Assembly (NCBI RefSeq): GCF_029633865.1
Contig: NC_079217.1
Span: 52,152,979 to 52,216,978 of the forward strand
Length of the DNA stretch: 64,000 nucleotides
DNA from: Lampris incognitus
Taxonomy: Eukaryota; Chordata; Actinopteri; Lampriformes; Lampridae
Direction of reading: 5' to 3'
The stretch's first letter is position 1; each line of letters begins with the position of its first letter. Shown here piece by piece: positions 1-12,500 of this stretch. The position numbers and the translations under genes were made by a program. The notes beneath the pieces were generated by a model, which worked only from the letters and a program-made list of their open reading frames with translations, did no database searches and was not told where the DNA came from.

Positions 1-330
1 GTGACGACAAGGAGACAGATGAATAATTGAATACTGGAATGCAAACACATGTTCATCCAACACTGACTTAATTTTGGTGCACAACCTCTATTTCTTAGCA
101 TAGCAGACATCTGAGTAAGTAAGCATTTGTCTGAATTAAACAAATATAAAGAAATATTTACTGCTTGCAGAAAAACGTGCTTGAGTGCACAAATGTGAAC
201 CCATAATTTCTGCAAGCCTATTTGTGCTGACAGGGAAGTGGTCAGACACAGGGAGGAAGAATTAGTGGCTAAAGGGTGTACGGACATTTACCAATACGTA
301 AAAGATGTACGCAGAAAAGTGTATAAATTA

Positions 331-340
331 GTGTGTGTGC

Positions 341-408
<68 letters not shown>

Positions 409-409
409 C
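331..409. repeat. (TG)n/(CA)n microsatellite in cwf19l2 intron 7
   Basis: A nearly pure (TG)n tract on the plus strand reads as (CA)n in the cwf19l2 pre-mRNA, just downstream of exon 7. Confidence 0.97.
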
Positions 410-454
410 GGCATACATGTGTGAGTGCTGCATGTGTGTACCATCAGATCTCAC

Positions 455-570
455 CCCATATCTTTCAGCTACCACGTCACGGAGGTTGCGCTGCTCCTTC
501 TCCGCCTGCTCCCTCATCCTCTGGTAGCTCTTCCGCAGCCAGCCCAGGCCACCGTCTTCTACGACTGTCA
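455..570 (-). CDS. cwf19l2: cwf19l2 exon 7
   Basis: The exon has two bases plus 38 codons, covering [18 protein letters not shown] to VVAERYG, between the acceptor TCTATCCAG and the donor GGG|GTGAGA. A LINE insertion ends about 35 nt upstream of the acceptor. An (AC)n tract, in the RNA sense, starts about 45 nt downstream of the donor. Confidence 0.93.
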
Positions 571-3500
571 CTGGATAGAGGGAGGGAAAGACAGGATTTG
601 TTCATTCATTCATTCATTCATCATCAGCCGCTTCTCCGGGGTCGGGTCGCGGTGGCAGCAAGCTAAGCAGGGCACTCCAGACATCCTTCTCCCCAGCAAA
701 GCCCTCTAGCGCCTCCTGGGGGATCCCAAGGCATTCCCAAGCCAGACTGGACATGCAGTCCCTCCAGCGAGTTCTGGGTCTACCCCGGGGTCTCCTCCCA
801 GTTGGCCATGCCCGGAAAACCTCCAAAGGAAGGTGCCCAGGGGGCATCTTAATCAGATGCCCGAACCATCTCAACTGGCTCCTTTCGACATGAAGGAGCA
901 GCAGCTCTACTCTGAGCTCCCTCCGGATGTCCGAGTTCCTCACCCTATCGCTAAGGCTGAGCCGAGACACCCTACGGAGGAAACTCATTTCAGCCACTTG
1001 TATCCGCGATCTCACCCTTTCAGTCACTACCCAAAGCTCATGACCATAGGTGAGGGTTGGAACGAAGACTGACTGATAAATTGAGAGCTTTGCCTTCCGG
1101 CTCAGCTCCCTCTTCACCACAACGGTCCGGTACAATGTCCACATTACTGCTGATGCTGCACCAATCTGCCTGTCAATCTCCCGCTCCATCATACCCTCAC
1201 TCGTGAACAGGTCCCCGAGATCCTTGAAGTCCCTCACTTGAGGCAACAACTCCTCCCCAACCCGGAGGGTGCAATCCACCATTTTCCGGTAGAGAACCAT
1301 AGCCTGAGACTTGGAGATGCTGACTCTCACCCCGGACATTTCACACTCAGCTGCAAACCGCCCCAGTGCGTGCCGGAGGTCGCGTTCTGATGAAGCCAAC
1401 AAAACCACATAATCTGCGAAGAGCAGAGATGCAGTGCTGAGGTTCCCAAAATGGACACACTCTTCAACTTGGCTGTGCCTTGAGAGTCTGTCCATGAATA
1501 TCACAAACAGAATCGGAGACAAGGGACAACCTTGGCGGAGTCCGACACTCACCGAAAACGTATTTGACTTTTTGCTGAGAATGTGGACACAGCCCTCACT
1601 TTGGTCATTCAAGGACCAGATGGCTTGTAGCAACTGCCCCGGTACCCCATACTCCCACAATACCCCCCACAGAATGCCCCAGGGTACATGGTCATAAACC
1701 TTCTCCAAGTCCACAAAACACATGTAGACTGGTTGGTCAAACTCCCATGCCTCCCTCAGCACTTCCACAAGGGTAAAGAGTGTCAGGATTTGTTCATCTG
1801 AATTAAAACATATTCGTACTTGACAAAAATTAGGGCACACTCAGATTCCCATTCAAGAAGACCTTTTTTTTTATTACTGAGGAAACAAATCAAATGCTGC
1901 CTGTTGAGGCTTTTGAAATGTTGGCCACACGTCAGTCTGCTTTAGTACAGTAAACAAGTATTTGAGATCCACTGAATACCCAAAGGGCGAGCCAGCGATT
2001 TCTTCAGGACAGATCAAACAAATAAAAAATAATGTGTATGCAGACGAACTCATGGAGCATTCATTCGATTGACCCCGAGTCGTCCAAGGCAGAAGGAGTG
2101 AGGAGAAAGCAGGGATGAATGACTTCAGGGAGACACATTAAGAGAGCAAGAGCCGGGTACCGGGCAGATGTAGAAAAGGACCATGAGTGATGAAACGAGG
2201 AGGAGGAATGGGGGGGGGGATGCAAAGGGAGGGTGAGAAAAAAGTAAAATCGTAACTTTTTTTTTTAGTTTTTAAAATCTGTAGGGAAATCAGTGTTCTT
2301 TCCCAAAGACAGAAAATGTCACATTTTCCCGGAGGAAGGACACACAATGGGGAAACTGGCCAAAACTAAAGTTCCCGCTGTGTGATCAGGGTCACCATTG
2401 TTGTCAGACAGGGCCGGTCTGAAACTCTGAAAACACTTGACAGGACAAGACAGGACACTACAAGACTGGACATGCAGGACACAACACGACACGACACGAC
2501 ATGACACGACATGACACAACACCACACCACACCGGACATGCACGACAGGACACACACAACCAGACACGCATGACCAGACACGCATGACCAGATATGCACG
2601 ACAAGGCACGACACAACAGGACATGATAAAACAGGACACGACAAGACCGGACACGACACTGCACATGCATGACACGGCACCTGACACACACGACAGCCAT
2701 ACCGCCAGCAGCCATACCAACATGTACCTAGGCTCTGTCAAATGACAGAAGCCAAGTAGGTGTGGGCTTGGCTAGTACTTGGATGGGAGACCTCCTGGGA
2801 AAACCGAGTTGCTGTCGGAAGTGGTGTTGTTGGGCCAGTTGGGGGCAGTCTTCCCTCTGGTCCTAATAAAAATACACGTATCAAATCCCAATGCCCCAGT
2901 GCAGTGACGGGGACACTGTGCTGTAGGAGATGCTGTCTTTTGGATGAGACGTTAAACCGAGGTCCTGACTCACTGTGGTCATTAAAGATCCCATGGCACT
3001 TATCACAAAGAGTAGGGGGTTCCCCGGTGTCCTGGCAAAATTCCCAACCTTGCTCTGTCCATCTGGCCACCTAATTATCCCCCCGTGTAATTGGCTCAAT
3101 GAGTCCTCCCTCTGCACCTCAAGCTGATGTGTGGTGAGCGTTCTGGCGCAAAATGGCTGCCGTGCACCACCCAGGTGGTGCTACACATTGGTGGTGGTTG
3201 AAGTGACTTTCCCCCTTCAATGTGAAGCACTTTGGGTGTCTAGAAAAGCACTATATAAATGTAATGATTTTTATTATTATTATTATTATCATAACACAAC
3301 ACAACACGCATAACCGGACACAACATGACATGACATGACACAACAGGACATGCATGACTGAACATGACACGCATGACCAGACACGTATGAGAGGACATGC
3401 ATGACCAGACACGTACGACACGATACGACAAGACACCAGACACAACACGACATGCACGACTGGACACGCACAACTGACACGCACGACCAGACACAACACG

Positions 3501-6500
3501 ACATGAGACGACACGACAAGACACCAGACATGACACGACATGCACAACCAGACACAATATGACACACATGACCGGACACGACAATGACACACGCGACCGG
3601 ACACAACACGACACCGGAAACGCACAATCAGACACGCATGACCAGACAGGCACAACATGACACGCACGACCAGACAGGCACGACACGACACGACATGCAT
3701 GACCGGGCATGCACGCCACGACACAACCGGACACGCACGACCAGACACGCGCGATACGAGACGAGACAACACCGGACACAACATGACACTGGAAACGCAC
3801 AATCAGACACGCATGACCAGACAGGCACGACACGACATGACATGCATGACCGGGCATGCACGACCAGATACGTACGACACAAGACGAGACGACACTGGAC
3901 ACAACACGACACTGGACACGACACACACGACCAGATACGACATGACGCGACATGATGCGACAGCCACGACCGGACCGAGCTATTTTGGTACTATGACGTG
4001 CTCTAAAACCAGACTGGAAACTGTTAAAAGCAGTATCAGTGTTCATCAAAGAAATCAACTGAGAAGAAATGACTCTCTCCAGAGGCTTAGATAGAAAAGA
4101 CAATTTGGAGATTGGTCTGAAGTTACTTAAGGACGGGATCTCAATTGGGTTTTTTCAGCAATGGGTGAACAATGGCATGCTTAAAACTGTCTTGAAAAGA
4201 ACCAGAGGCCAGAGAATTATTAAGAATTTGCAGAATAACGGGGTCGATAGTTGACATTAAGACAATTATAAAGTCAGCTTACTATCACCTGAAGAACATA
4301 TCAAGAATTAAAGAATTTATGTCTCAGCAGGATTTGGAAAAACTTTTCCACATATTACGTGTACATCTCCAGTCGACTCGACTACTGTAACCATGTCTTT
4401 ACAGGTCTTTCTAAAAAAAAATCGATCAAACAGTTGCAGCTGATTCAGAACGCCGCCGCCTAAATTCTTACTAAGACCAAAAAAGTAGATCACATCACTC
4501 CAGTTCTCAGGTCACTACACTGGCTCCCTGTCTGTCAAAGAACTGATTTCAAAACTCTACTCTTGGTTTATAATGGTTTAGGGCCAAAATACATTTCTGA
4601 TCTACTGTTATACTATGAACCATCAAGACTGCTCAGATCATCTGGGACGGGTCTGCTTTCTGTCCCCAGAGTCAAAACTAAACATGAAGAGGCAGCTTCC
4701 AGTTTTTATGCACCACATATCTGGAACAAACTCCCGGAAAACTGCAGGTCTGCTGCAACTCTCAGTTCTTTTAAATCAAGGCTGAGGACTTTTGCGTTTG
4801 CTGCTGCCTTTTATCAGATAAAACTTGAAGCTTTTGATTTTCATCTTACACTGCACTTTAACTTTTACTCTCTCTTTTTAATTTCTTTTAATTGCCTTAT
4901 GTTTTATGTAAAGCACTTTGAATTGCCTTGATGCTGAAATGTGCTATACAAGTGAATTTACCTTGCCTTATATGTCTGAGCATGCAGCACAACTCTTGGT
5001 ACAGGCTCTTGTAATATCACACACTGACTACTGCAACTCCTCACTGGCAGGCCTACCAGCATGTACATGCAAACCTCTGCAGATGATCCAGACTGCAGCA
5101 GCACTTCTGGTCTTCAACCAGCCCAAAAGAGCACATGTCACCCCACTGTTCACATCCCTCCACTGGCTCCCAGTCTCTCCCAGTCAAATTTAAAACCCTG
5201 ACACTCGCTTAGAAACATCAACTAAAACAGCTCTCGCCTACTTGAACTCCTTCATTCGCCCCCTCCTGCTCACTACGCTCTGCCAATGAAAGGCACCTGG
5301 TGCTACCACCTAACAGGGCCCTAAGTCGCTAGCCAGACTCTTCTCTTCTGTAGTTCTGCGGTAGTGGAACGAGTTATCAAATTATGTTCAATTGGCAGAG
5401 TCCCTCTCAATCTTTAAGAAAATACTAAAGACCCAACTCTCTCATGAACACCTCTACACTTGATGAACTGAGAAAAAAATCTGCTTCTATGTATTCTATG
5501 CACTCTACGCATTGCCTCTGTGCATTGCCTGTTGGCACCTACGTCCTATCCAACTCAAACTTAGCTTTATGGCACTTACTCATGTTGTTCTCTCCTGCCT
5601 AGACCCTTGCTTGTGTTGTATCAGCTCTCAGATGTACGTCGTTTTGGATGAAAGTGTCTGCTAAATGACATTGTAAATTGTAAGTTGTACCATGCCCCCA
5701 TCTTAACAACTGGGCAAAGGTTTGGTAATTAAGACAGCTATTGAATTCGTAAGGGCTACTTCGAAGCCACGATCCTAAAGCTAAAGAGAGAAAGTATCCA
5801 AAATGACGTTTGATTATGTGTAAATTTTCAAGATTATAGCTTAAAGGACAGAAAAAAAAACAGGAGAAAGGAATATAGGAATAATTAAGGTTGGGGTTGG
5901 GTTGTTGGTCGCCTCAAGCAAGTTCTGGCAAACCCTCCGACAACTCAGGAAGGGAAAGCAGGGCTTGACTCAGGCTGTGTTCAGCCGGTGAGGGGAACTG
6001 TTGACCCGGACTGGGGATGTTGTCAGGCGGTGGAAAGAAAACTTTGAGGAGCTCCTGAACCTGGGCTAACACGTCCTCAGTGGAGGAGGTAGAGTCTGAA
6101 GACTCAGGGGAAGCCCCACCCATATCCCTGGCAGAGGTCTCTGAGGTAGTAAAGAAGCTCCTTGGTGGCAAGGCGCCAGGTGTGGATGAGATTCGCCCTG
6201 AGTTGCTGAAGGCTCTGGACATTGTTGGGCTGTCTTGGCTGACAAGCCTCTTCAGTATCATGTGGAGGTCGGGGACAGTAACTGTAGAGTGGCAGACCGG
6301 GGTGGTGGTTCCCATATTTAAAAAAGGGGACCAGAGGGTGTGCTCCAATTATCAGGGCATCAAACTGCTGAGCCTCCCTGGGAAAGTCTACTCTAGGGTA
6401 CTGGAAAGGAGGCTCCGACCGATTGCTGAACTTCGGATCCAGGAGGAACAATGCGGATTCCGTCCTGGCCACGGAACAACGGACCAACTCTTTACCCTTG

Positions 6501-9500
6501 TGGAACTGCTGAGGGAGGCATGGGAGTTTGACCAACTAGTCTACATGTGTTTTGTGGACTTGGAGAAGGCTTATGACCATGTACCCTGGGGCATTCTGTG
6601 GGGGTTATTGCGGGAGTATGGGTACCGGGGCAGTTGCTACAAGCCATCCGGTCCTTGAATGACTAAAGTGAGAGCTGTGTCCGCATTCTCGGCACAAAGT
6701 CACACTTTTTCGGTGGGCGTCAGACTCCGTCAAGGTTGTCCCTTGTCTCCGATTCCGTTTGCAATATTCATGGACAGGATCTCAAGGCGCAGCCAAGGTG
6801 AGGAGGGTGTCCATTTTGGGAAACTCAGAATTGCATCTCTGCTCTTTGCAGATGATGTGGTTTTGTTGGTTTCATCAGAACTCGACCTCCAGCACGCACT
6901 GGGGCGGTTTGCGGCTGAGTGTGAAATGGCCGGGATGAGAGTCAGCACCTTCAAGTCTGAGGCCATGGTTCTCTACCAGAAAATGGTGGATTGCTCCCTC
7001 CGCGTTGGGGATGAGTTGTTGCCTCAAGTTAAGAAATTCAAGTATCTCGGGGTCTTGTTCACGAGTGAGGGTAGGATGGAGTGTGAGATTGACAGGCAGA
7101 TTGGTGCAGCATCAGCAGTAATGTAGACATTGTACCGGACTGTTGTGGTGAAGAAGGAGCTGAGCCGGAAGGCAAAGCTATCAATTTACCAGTCAATCTT
7201 CGTTCCAACCCTCACCTATGGTCATGAGCTTTGGGTAGTGACCGAAAGGGTGAGATCATGGATACAAGTGGCTGAAATGAATTTCCTCTGTTGGGTGTCT
7301 GGGCTCAGCTTTAGAGATAGGGTGAGGAGCTCGGACATCCGGAGGGAGCTCAGAGTACAGCCACTGCTCCTTCGCATCGAAAGGAGCCAGTTGAGGTGGT
7401 TTGGGCATCTGATTAGCATGCCTCCTGGGCGCCTTCCTTTGGAGGTTTTCCGGGCACAGCCAACTGGGAGGAGACCCCGGGGTAGACCTAGAACTCGTTG
7501 GAGGGACTACATGTCCGATCTGGCCTGGGAATGCATTGGGATCCCACAGGAGGAGCTGGAGGGCGTTGCGGGGGAGAGGGACGTTTGGAGTGCCCTACTT
7601 AGCTTGCTGCCACCGCGACCTGACCCCAGGGAAGCGGCTGATGATGAGATGAGATGAGATGAGGTAGAAATTAAAACTTTAAAGCAAGAGTGACTTGCTG
7701 GTTATGGTTAGGGGAAGGCTTTAAAGTTGGAACCGCAACCATTTCAAACAAAATGTTATTTTTAGCACTCCAGCTGTGTGCCATCATATGCATATTTTTT
7801 TTTATGACCAATCATTTTCATGGTTTGTTTTCTGCAGTGACCAGCACAAAGAAGCTGATGTAACTTTTGCTTAGTCATTCTAGGTTTTGTGCTTACTTCA
7901 GACACTGATGAGTTGGGGAAAAAAACTGTGAGTGCATGTACAGGGGTCATGGGACACAGTAAACATCCCCTGCTGAGACAGGATCGCCTTGCTCTCATCT
8001 TGGAGCCTCTTTCTCACACTAAACTCTCCAGAACCTTCTTCCATTAGTGAAGGCTAGAATTGAAGGTGGAAGGTCAAAATGCAACCAATATTTCAAACCT
8101 ACCAATGTGAGAACACCCTCGCACAAATATATCACCTGACCCCGTAATACTAACGCAAGATGAGGTAAACCGCATTATTTTCAGCCACAGGGTTCGAAGC
8201 CGCAAAGCAGCAAAATGTGTGTCTCTGTGTGTGTTACTCTGATACGCTTTCATCAGCTTATCCTGCCATGCTGTTAAAAGGAGGCTTACAAGAGAAATGC
8301 AATACAAACTCCAGAGGGAGGGAAGTGTGCTTAACGTGTAGAGATAAGGGACAGATGGACACATATACCACACAAACACACACACACCTGCATTTGCTCG
8401 TCAGCTTAACAGAGCTTAGTCCCTCCATTTTGCTGTCTATCTCTCCGCCACTATCGTCTCAAATTCTGCTTTGCTAAACCTGGAACATCTAGCATACACT
8501 CTTTTCTGTCCTCTCTCCTATTTCAATCCTTCATCTCCAATCTACTGCTTGCTTCATTTTGCATGTCATGCACTTTTCCTCAGTCCCAAATTGTATTCTC
8601 TTTTTCCATTTCACCTGCACTGAGTGCATCTTCGAAGAATCACATGTGAAGTTGTGCACGGGCGCAACTGCACATTACATACAGGAATCCTTCGTCGACA
8701 AGTAAAACAACGCTCAACAACCTGGGTTGATCAATCTATTCTTACATACATTTTATGAGTTATGGTTTTGTAAAGCTTTGTGACACAACACGTATCCAAT
8801 AAATGCTTAACTTTCACATGGGCAATTAGTCTGTAAGAGCAGCCGCTGGCTGCTATCCATATTGTTCATACGTTGATGTGTGGAACTGAAACTCATCCGA
8901 TTCTCACTTTGACCTCAGCTTGACGGGTTTGCGACTGGTTAAGATAACAACCTACCAATTTGTGGAATGGGCCATTTATCAGTAAAACTCAAAACAGTCG
9001 GTATGTGGATGAGGTCACGAAAGGGGGTCTCCGATACTATGAATCTTCCGGTGGTGTCTCAAAACTTCAGAAAAACAACAAAGGAAAGAAGGATTACACT
9101 TGTCTTTTTTTCCTTTTTAAGGAAATGATAACTTTTATTGGTGTAAACCGATAAGCCACTCTGCCCGCTCAGAGTGCCTCTGAATGTCGGGGAGGGGGGG
9201 GATAAGAGTTCACCATGTGAGTAGCACACATGCACCCAGACAAACGAGACAGTACATGTATGCAGACATCTGGAGCCAGACTATCTCTCGCTCTCTCGCT
9301 CACTCTCTCTCTATCTCTCTCTCACACACACAGACACATACACGGGAGAGGGAAGATGGGGTAGAAAGGGAGGAATAATGAGAGGTTGAGGAGGCGTGGG
9401 GTGGGTTGGGTCCATGGGTTTTACCTCGGTAATGTCAGAAAGTGCTGCTGTTGCTGCTTTTCTTTTACAACATAATCCAAATGATTGATGAATGAAAGAG

Positions 9501-12500
9501 AAAGCGGTGTACTGTTACAGATATTATGCAATAGTTGTGTGATACATGTCATACACAATGTTATATTCAGGGCATCCGGGTAGCCTAACGGTCTGTTCCG
9601 TTGCCTACCAGCACGGGGATCGCCAGTTCAAATCCCCGAGTTGCCTCCGGCTTGGTCGGGCATCCCTACAGACACAATTGGCCGTGTCTGCGGGTGGGAA
9701 GCCAGGTGTAGGTATGTGTCCTGGTCGCTGCACTGGCGCCTCCTCTGGTCGGTCGGGGCGCCAGTTCGGGGGGGAGGGGGAACTGGGGGGAATAGCGTGA
9801 TCCTCCCACGCGCTACATCCCCCTGGTGAAACTCCTCACTGTCAGGTGAAAAGAAGCGGCTGGCGACTCCACATGTATCGGAGGAGGCATGTGGTAGTCT
9901 GCAGCCATCCCTGGATCGGCAGAGGGGGTGGAGCAGCGACCGGGATGGCTCGGAAAATAGGGTAATTGGCTGGATACAATTGGGGGAGAAAAAAGGGGGG
10001 GAAATCCACAAAAAAAAAAAGTTATATTCCAGGATATTAGTGAATCAGGTGGGCTGATTATATATATATATATACTGCTCAAAAAAATAAAGGGAACACA
10101 TAAGCAATGCAATGTAGCTCCAAGTCAATCACACTTTTGAGATATCAACCTGTCCAGTTAGGAAGCAACACTGATTTGTGAATCAATTTCACCTGTTGGT
10201 AAATTGTCTAATTTCCACCTGGTGGAAATTAGACAATTTATCAACAGGTGAAAGACAACCCCTATAAAAGGAATGGATTTGCAGGTGGTGGCCACAGACC
10301 ATTTGCCTGTCCTCATCTTTTCTGGCCGATCTTTGGTTAGTTTTTCATTTTGCTAGTGCCCTCACCACTAGAGGTGGCATGAGGCGGTATCTGCAACCTA
10401 CAGAAGTTGCTCAGGTAGTGCAGCTCATCCAGGATGGCACATCAATGCGTGCTGTGGCAAGAAGATTTGATGTGTCTCCCAGCACAGTGTCCAGAGCATG
10501 GAGGAGGTACCAGGAGACAGGCCAGTACACCAGGAGACGTGGAGGGGGCCGCAGGAGGCCAACAACCCCACAGCAGGACCGCTATCTGGTCCTTTGTGCA
10601 AGGAGGAACAGGAGGAGCACTGCCGGAGCCCTACAAAACGACCTTCAACAGGCCACTAATGTGCAGGTTTCTGCTCAAACAGTGAGAAACAGAATGCATG
10701 AGGATGGTATGAGGGCCCAACGTCCACAATTGGGGCCTGTGCTCACAGCCCAACACCGTGCAGCCCGATTGACCTTTGCCAGAGAACATCTTGGTTGGCA
10801 GATTCGCCATTGGCGCCCTGTGCTCTTCACAGATGAGAGCAGGTTCACACTGAACACATGTGACAGACGTGAGAGAGTCTGGAGACGCTGTGGAGAACGT
10901 TCTGCTAGCTGCAACATCCTCCAGCATGACCGGTTTGGTGGTGGGTCAGTGATGGTCTGGGGAGGCATATCCTTGGAGGGCCGCACAGACCTCTACGTGC
11001 TAGCCAGAGGTACCATGACTGCCATTAGGTACCGGGATGAGATCCTCAGACCCATTGTCAGACCATATGCTGGTGCAGTGGGCCCTGGGTTCCTGCTCAT
11101 GCATGACAATGCTCGTCCTCATGTGGCCAGAGTGTGTCAGCAGTTCCTGCATGTCGAGGGCATTGATGCTATGGACTGGCCTGCACGTTCCCCAGACCTG
11201 AATCCAATCGAGCACTTCTGGGACATCATGTCTCGTACCATCCGCCAACGCGATGTCGCACCACAGACTGTCCAGGAGTTGACCGATGCCCTGATCCAGG
11301 TCTGGGAGGAGATCCCTCAGGAGACCATCCGTCGTCTCATCAGGAGCATGCCCAGACGTTGTAGGGAGTGCATACAGGCACGTGGAGGCCACACACACTA
11401 CTGAGCCTCATTTTGAATCGTCTTGAAGAATTTCCACAGAAGTTGGATCAGCCTATGTTCTCATTTTCCACTTTGATTTTGAGTATGATTCTGAATCCAG
11501 ACCTTAATGGGCTAATGATTTTGATTTCCATTGATCATTCTTAGGTTATTTTGCTCTAAACACGTTCCTCTGTCTAATAAATGAAGATTTTCAGCTGAAA
11601 TATTTCATTCATCGAGGTCTATATTGTGTTTTCAGGTGTTCCCTTTATTTTTTTGAGCAGTGTATATATATATATATAATATTGGGAATATATTATATAT
11701 ATTGGGCAATATTGCAAAGGTTTTTACCGATATGGTACCAAGATATTACATGCAAGAAAATAAAGGGGCAATCCTCCTGGGTTGTAGTGAAGATCATCTC
11801 AATCAAGACCAAGACCAGTCTGAGAATAAAAGTGGTTGAGACCTGACGCAAGACCATTTTTACATCTACTAGTGCTGTCAAAATTAACACGTTAATTTTT
11901 GCGATTAATTTTAAATATCGTGTTTTAAAAAAAAATTAACACGGCTGCGTTTCGTTTACTTCCTGTGGCGGCTGTGCGAGGCTGCTTCACGGGCGTACCA
12001 GGGGATTCAGCTGTGTATGGTGCCAATACAATCTCATATCAATTCCTAACTCGTATAAGTGATCTGTGTCTGTGCCTGTAATTCGTAACTTGTGATGCAG
12101 AGTGAGAGCCGTCTTTTTCCTCTACTCTGCTCCTTGCTGGACTGTCACGGAGCGTAACCTTAGTCTCGGCTTTCTCACAGCAGGAGGCTTTATCTGTTCC
12201 CAGCCCTCTTCCCCCTCATGGAGATACCAGATATTCCACTATGCTGAACCACTGGGGCACATATGGGGTTCTGTGATGAACACCTGATGAACATCGTGAA
12301 TTCGCGACACCTTGAATTCAGCTGTCACGTGAACATGCAACATGCTTTTTGTTGTTAATTATCATTTATATTAGGGCATACAAGAAATAACTGCCTTCTA
12401 AGCAGGTATCTACTTTTAAAGGCCTTGGTGGTTTTGAAATTCATCCGGCACTTGAACATACAGGCCTGGGTTGTGTTATCATTTCCGTTAGTGCATATCA

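Larger units (their letters stand above)
10073..11662 (+). mobile_element. Tc1-type DNA transposon, apparently full length
   Basis: Terminal inverted repeats of about 27 bp, (C)ACTGCTCAAAAAAATAAAG and so on, start at 10073-10075 and end at 11662. They lie in TA-rich flanks, as expected for TA target use. The element is about 1.59 kb with one uninterrupted transposase gene. It sits in cwf19l2 intron 6 on the strand opposite to the gene. Confidence 0.93.

Noticed and set aside
614-1840. 408-codon frame as a functional reverse transcriptase gene
   Set aside because: 5'-truncated LINE with the FADD catalytic box changed to FADY, lying in an intron.
2706-2815. 5S rRNA gene
   Set aside because: The 5S-like part is diverged and runs into a SINE body with a LINE-type tail; a second copy at 46590-46924 has the same structure.
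3240-4103. 287-codon minus-strand open frame
   Set aside because: It fuses an L2 RT fragment with GACAC satellite; the Cys/Val/Ser composition is set by the repeat.
9571-9650. tRNA genes at the SINE heads (all family A and B copies)
   Set aside because: Box A/B motifs are present, but the cloverleaf is not complete and each head continues into the same SINE body.
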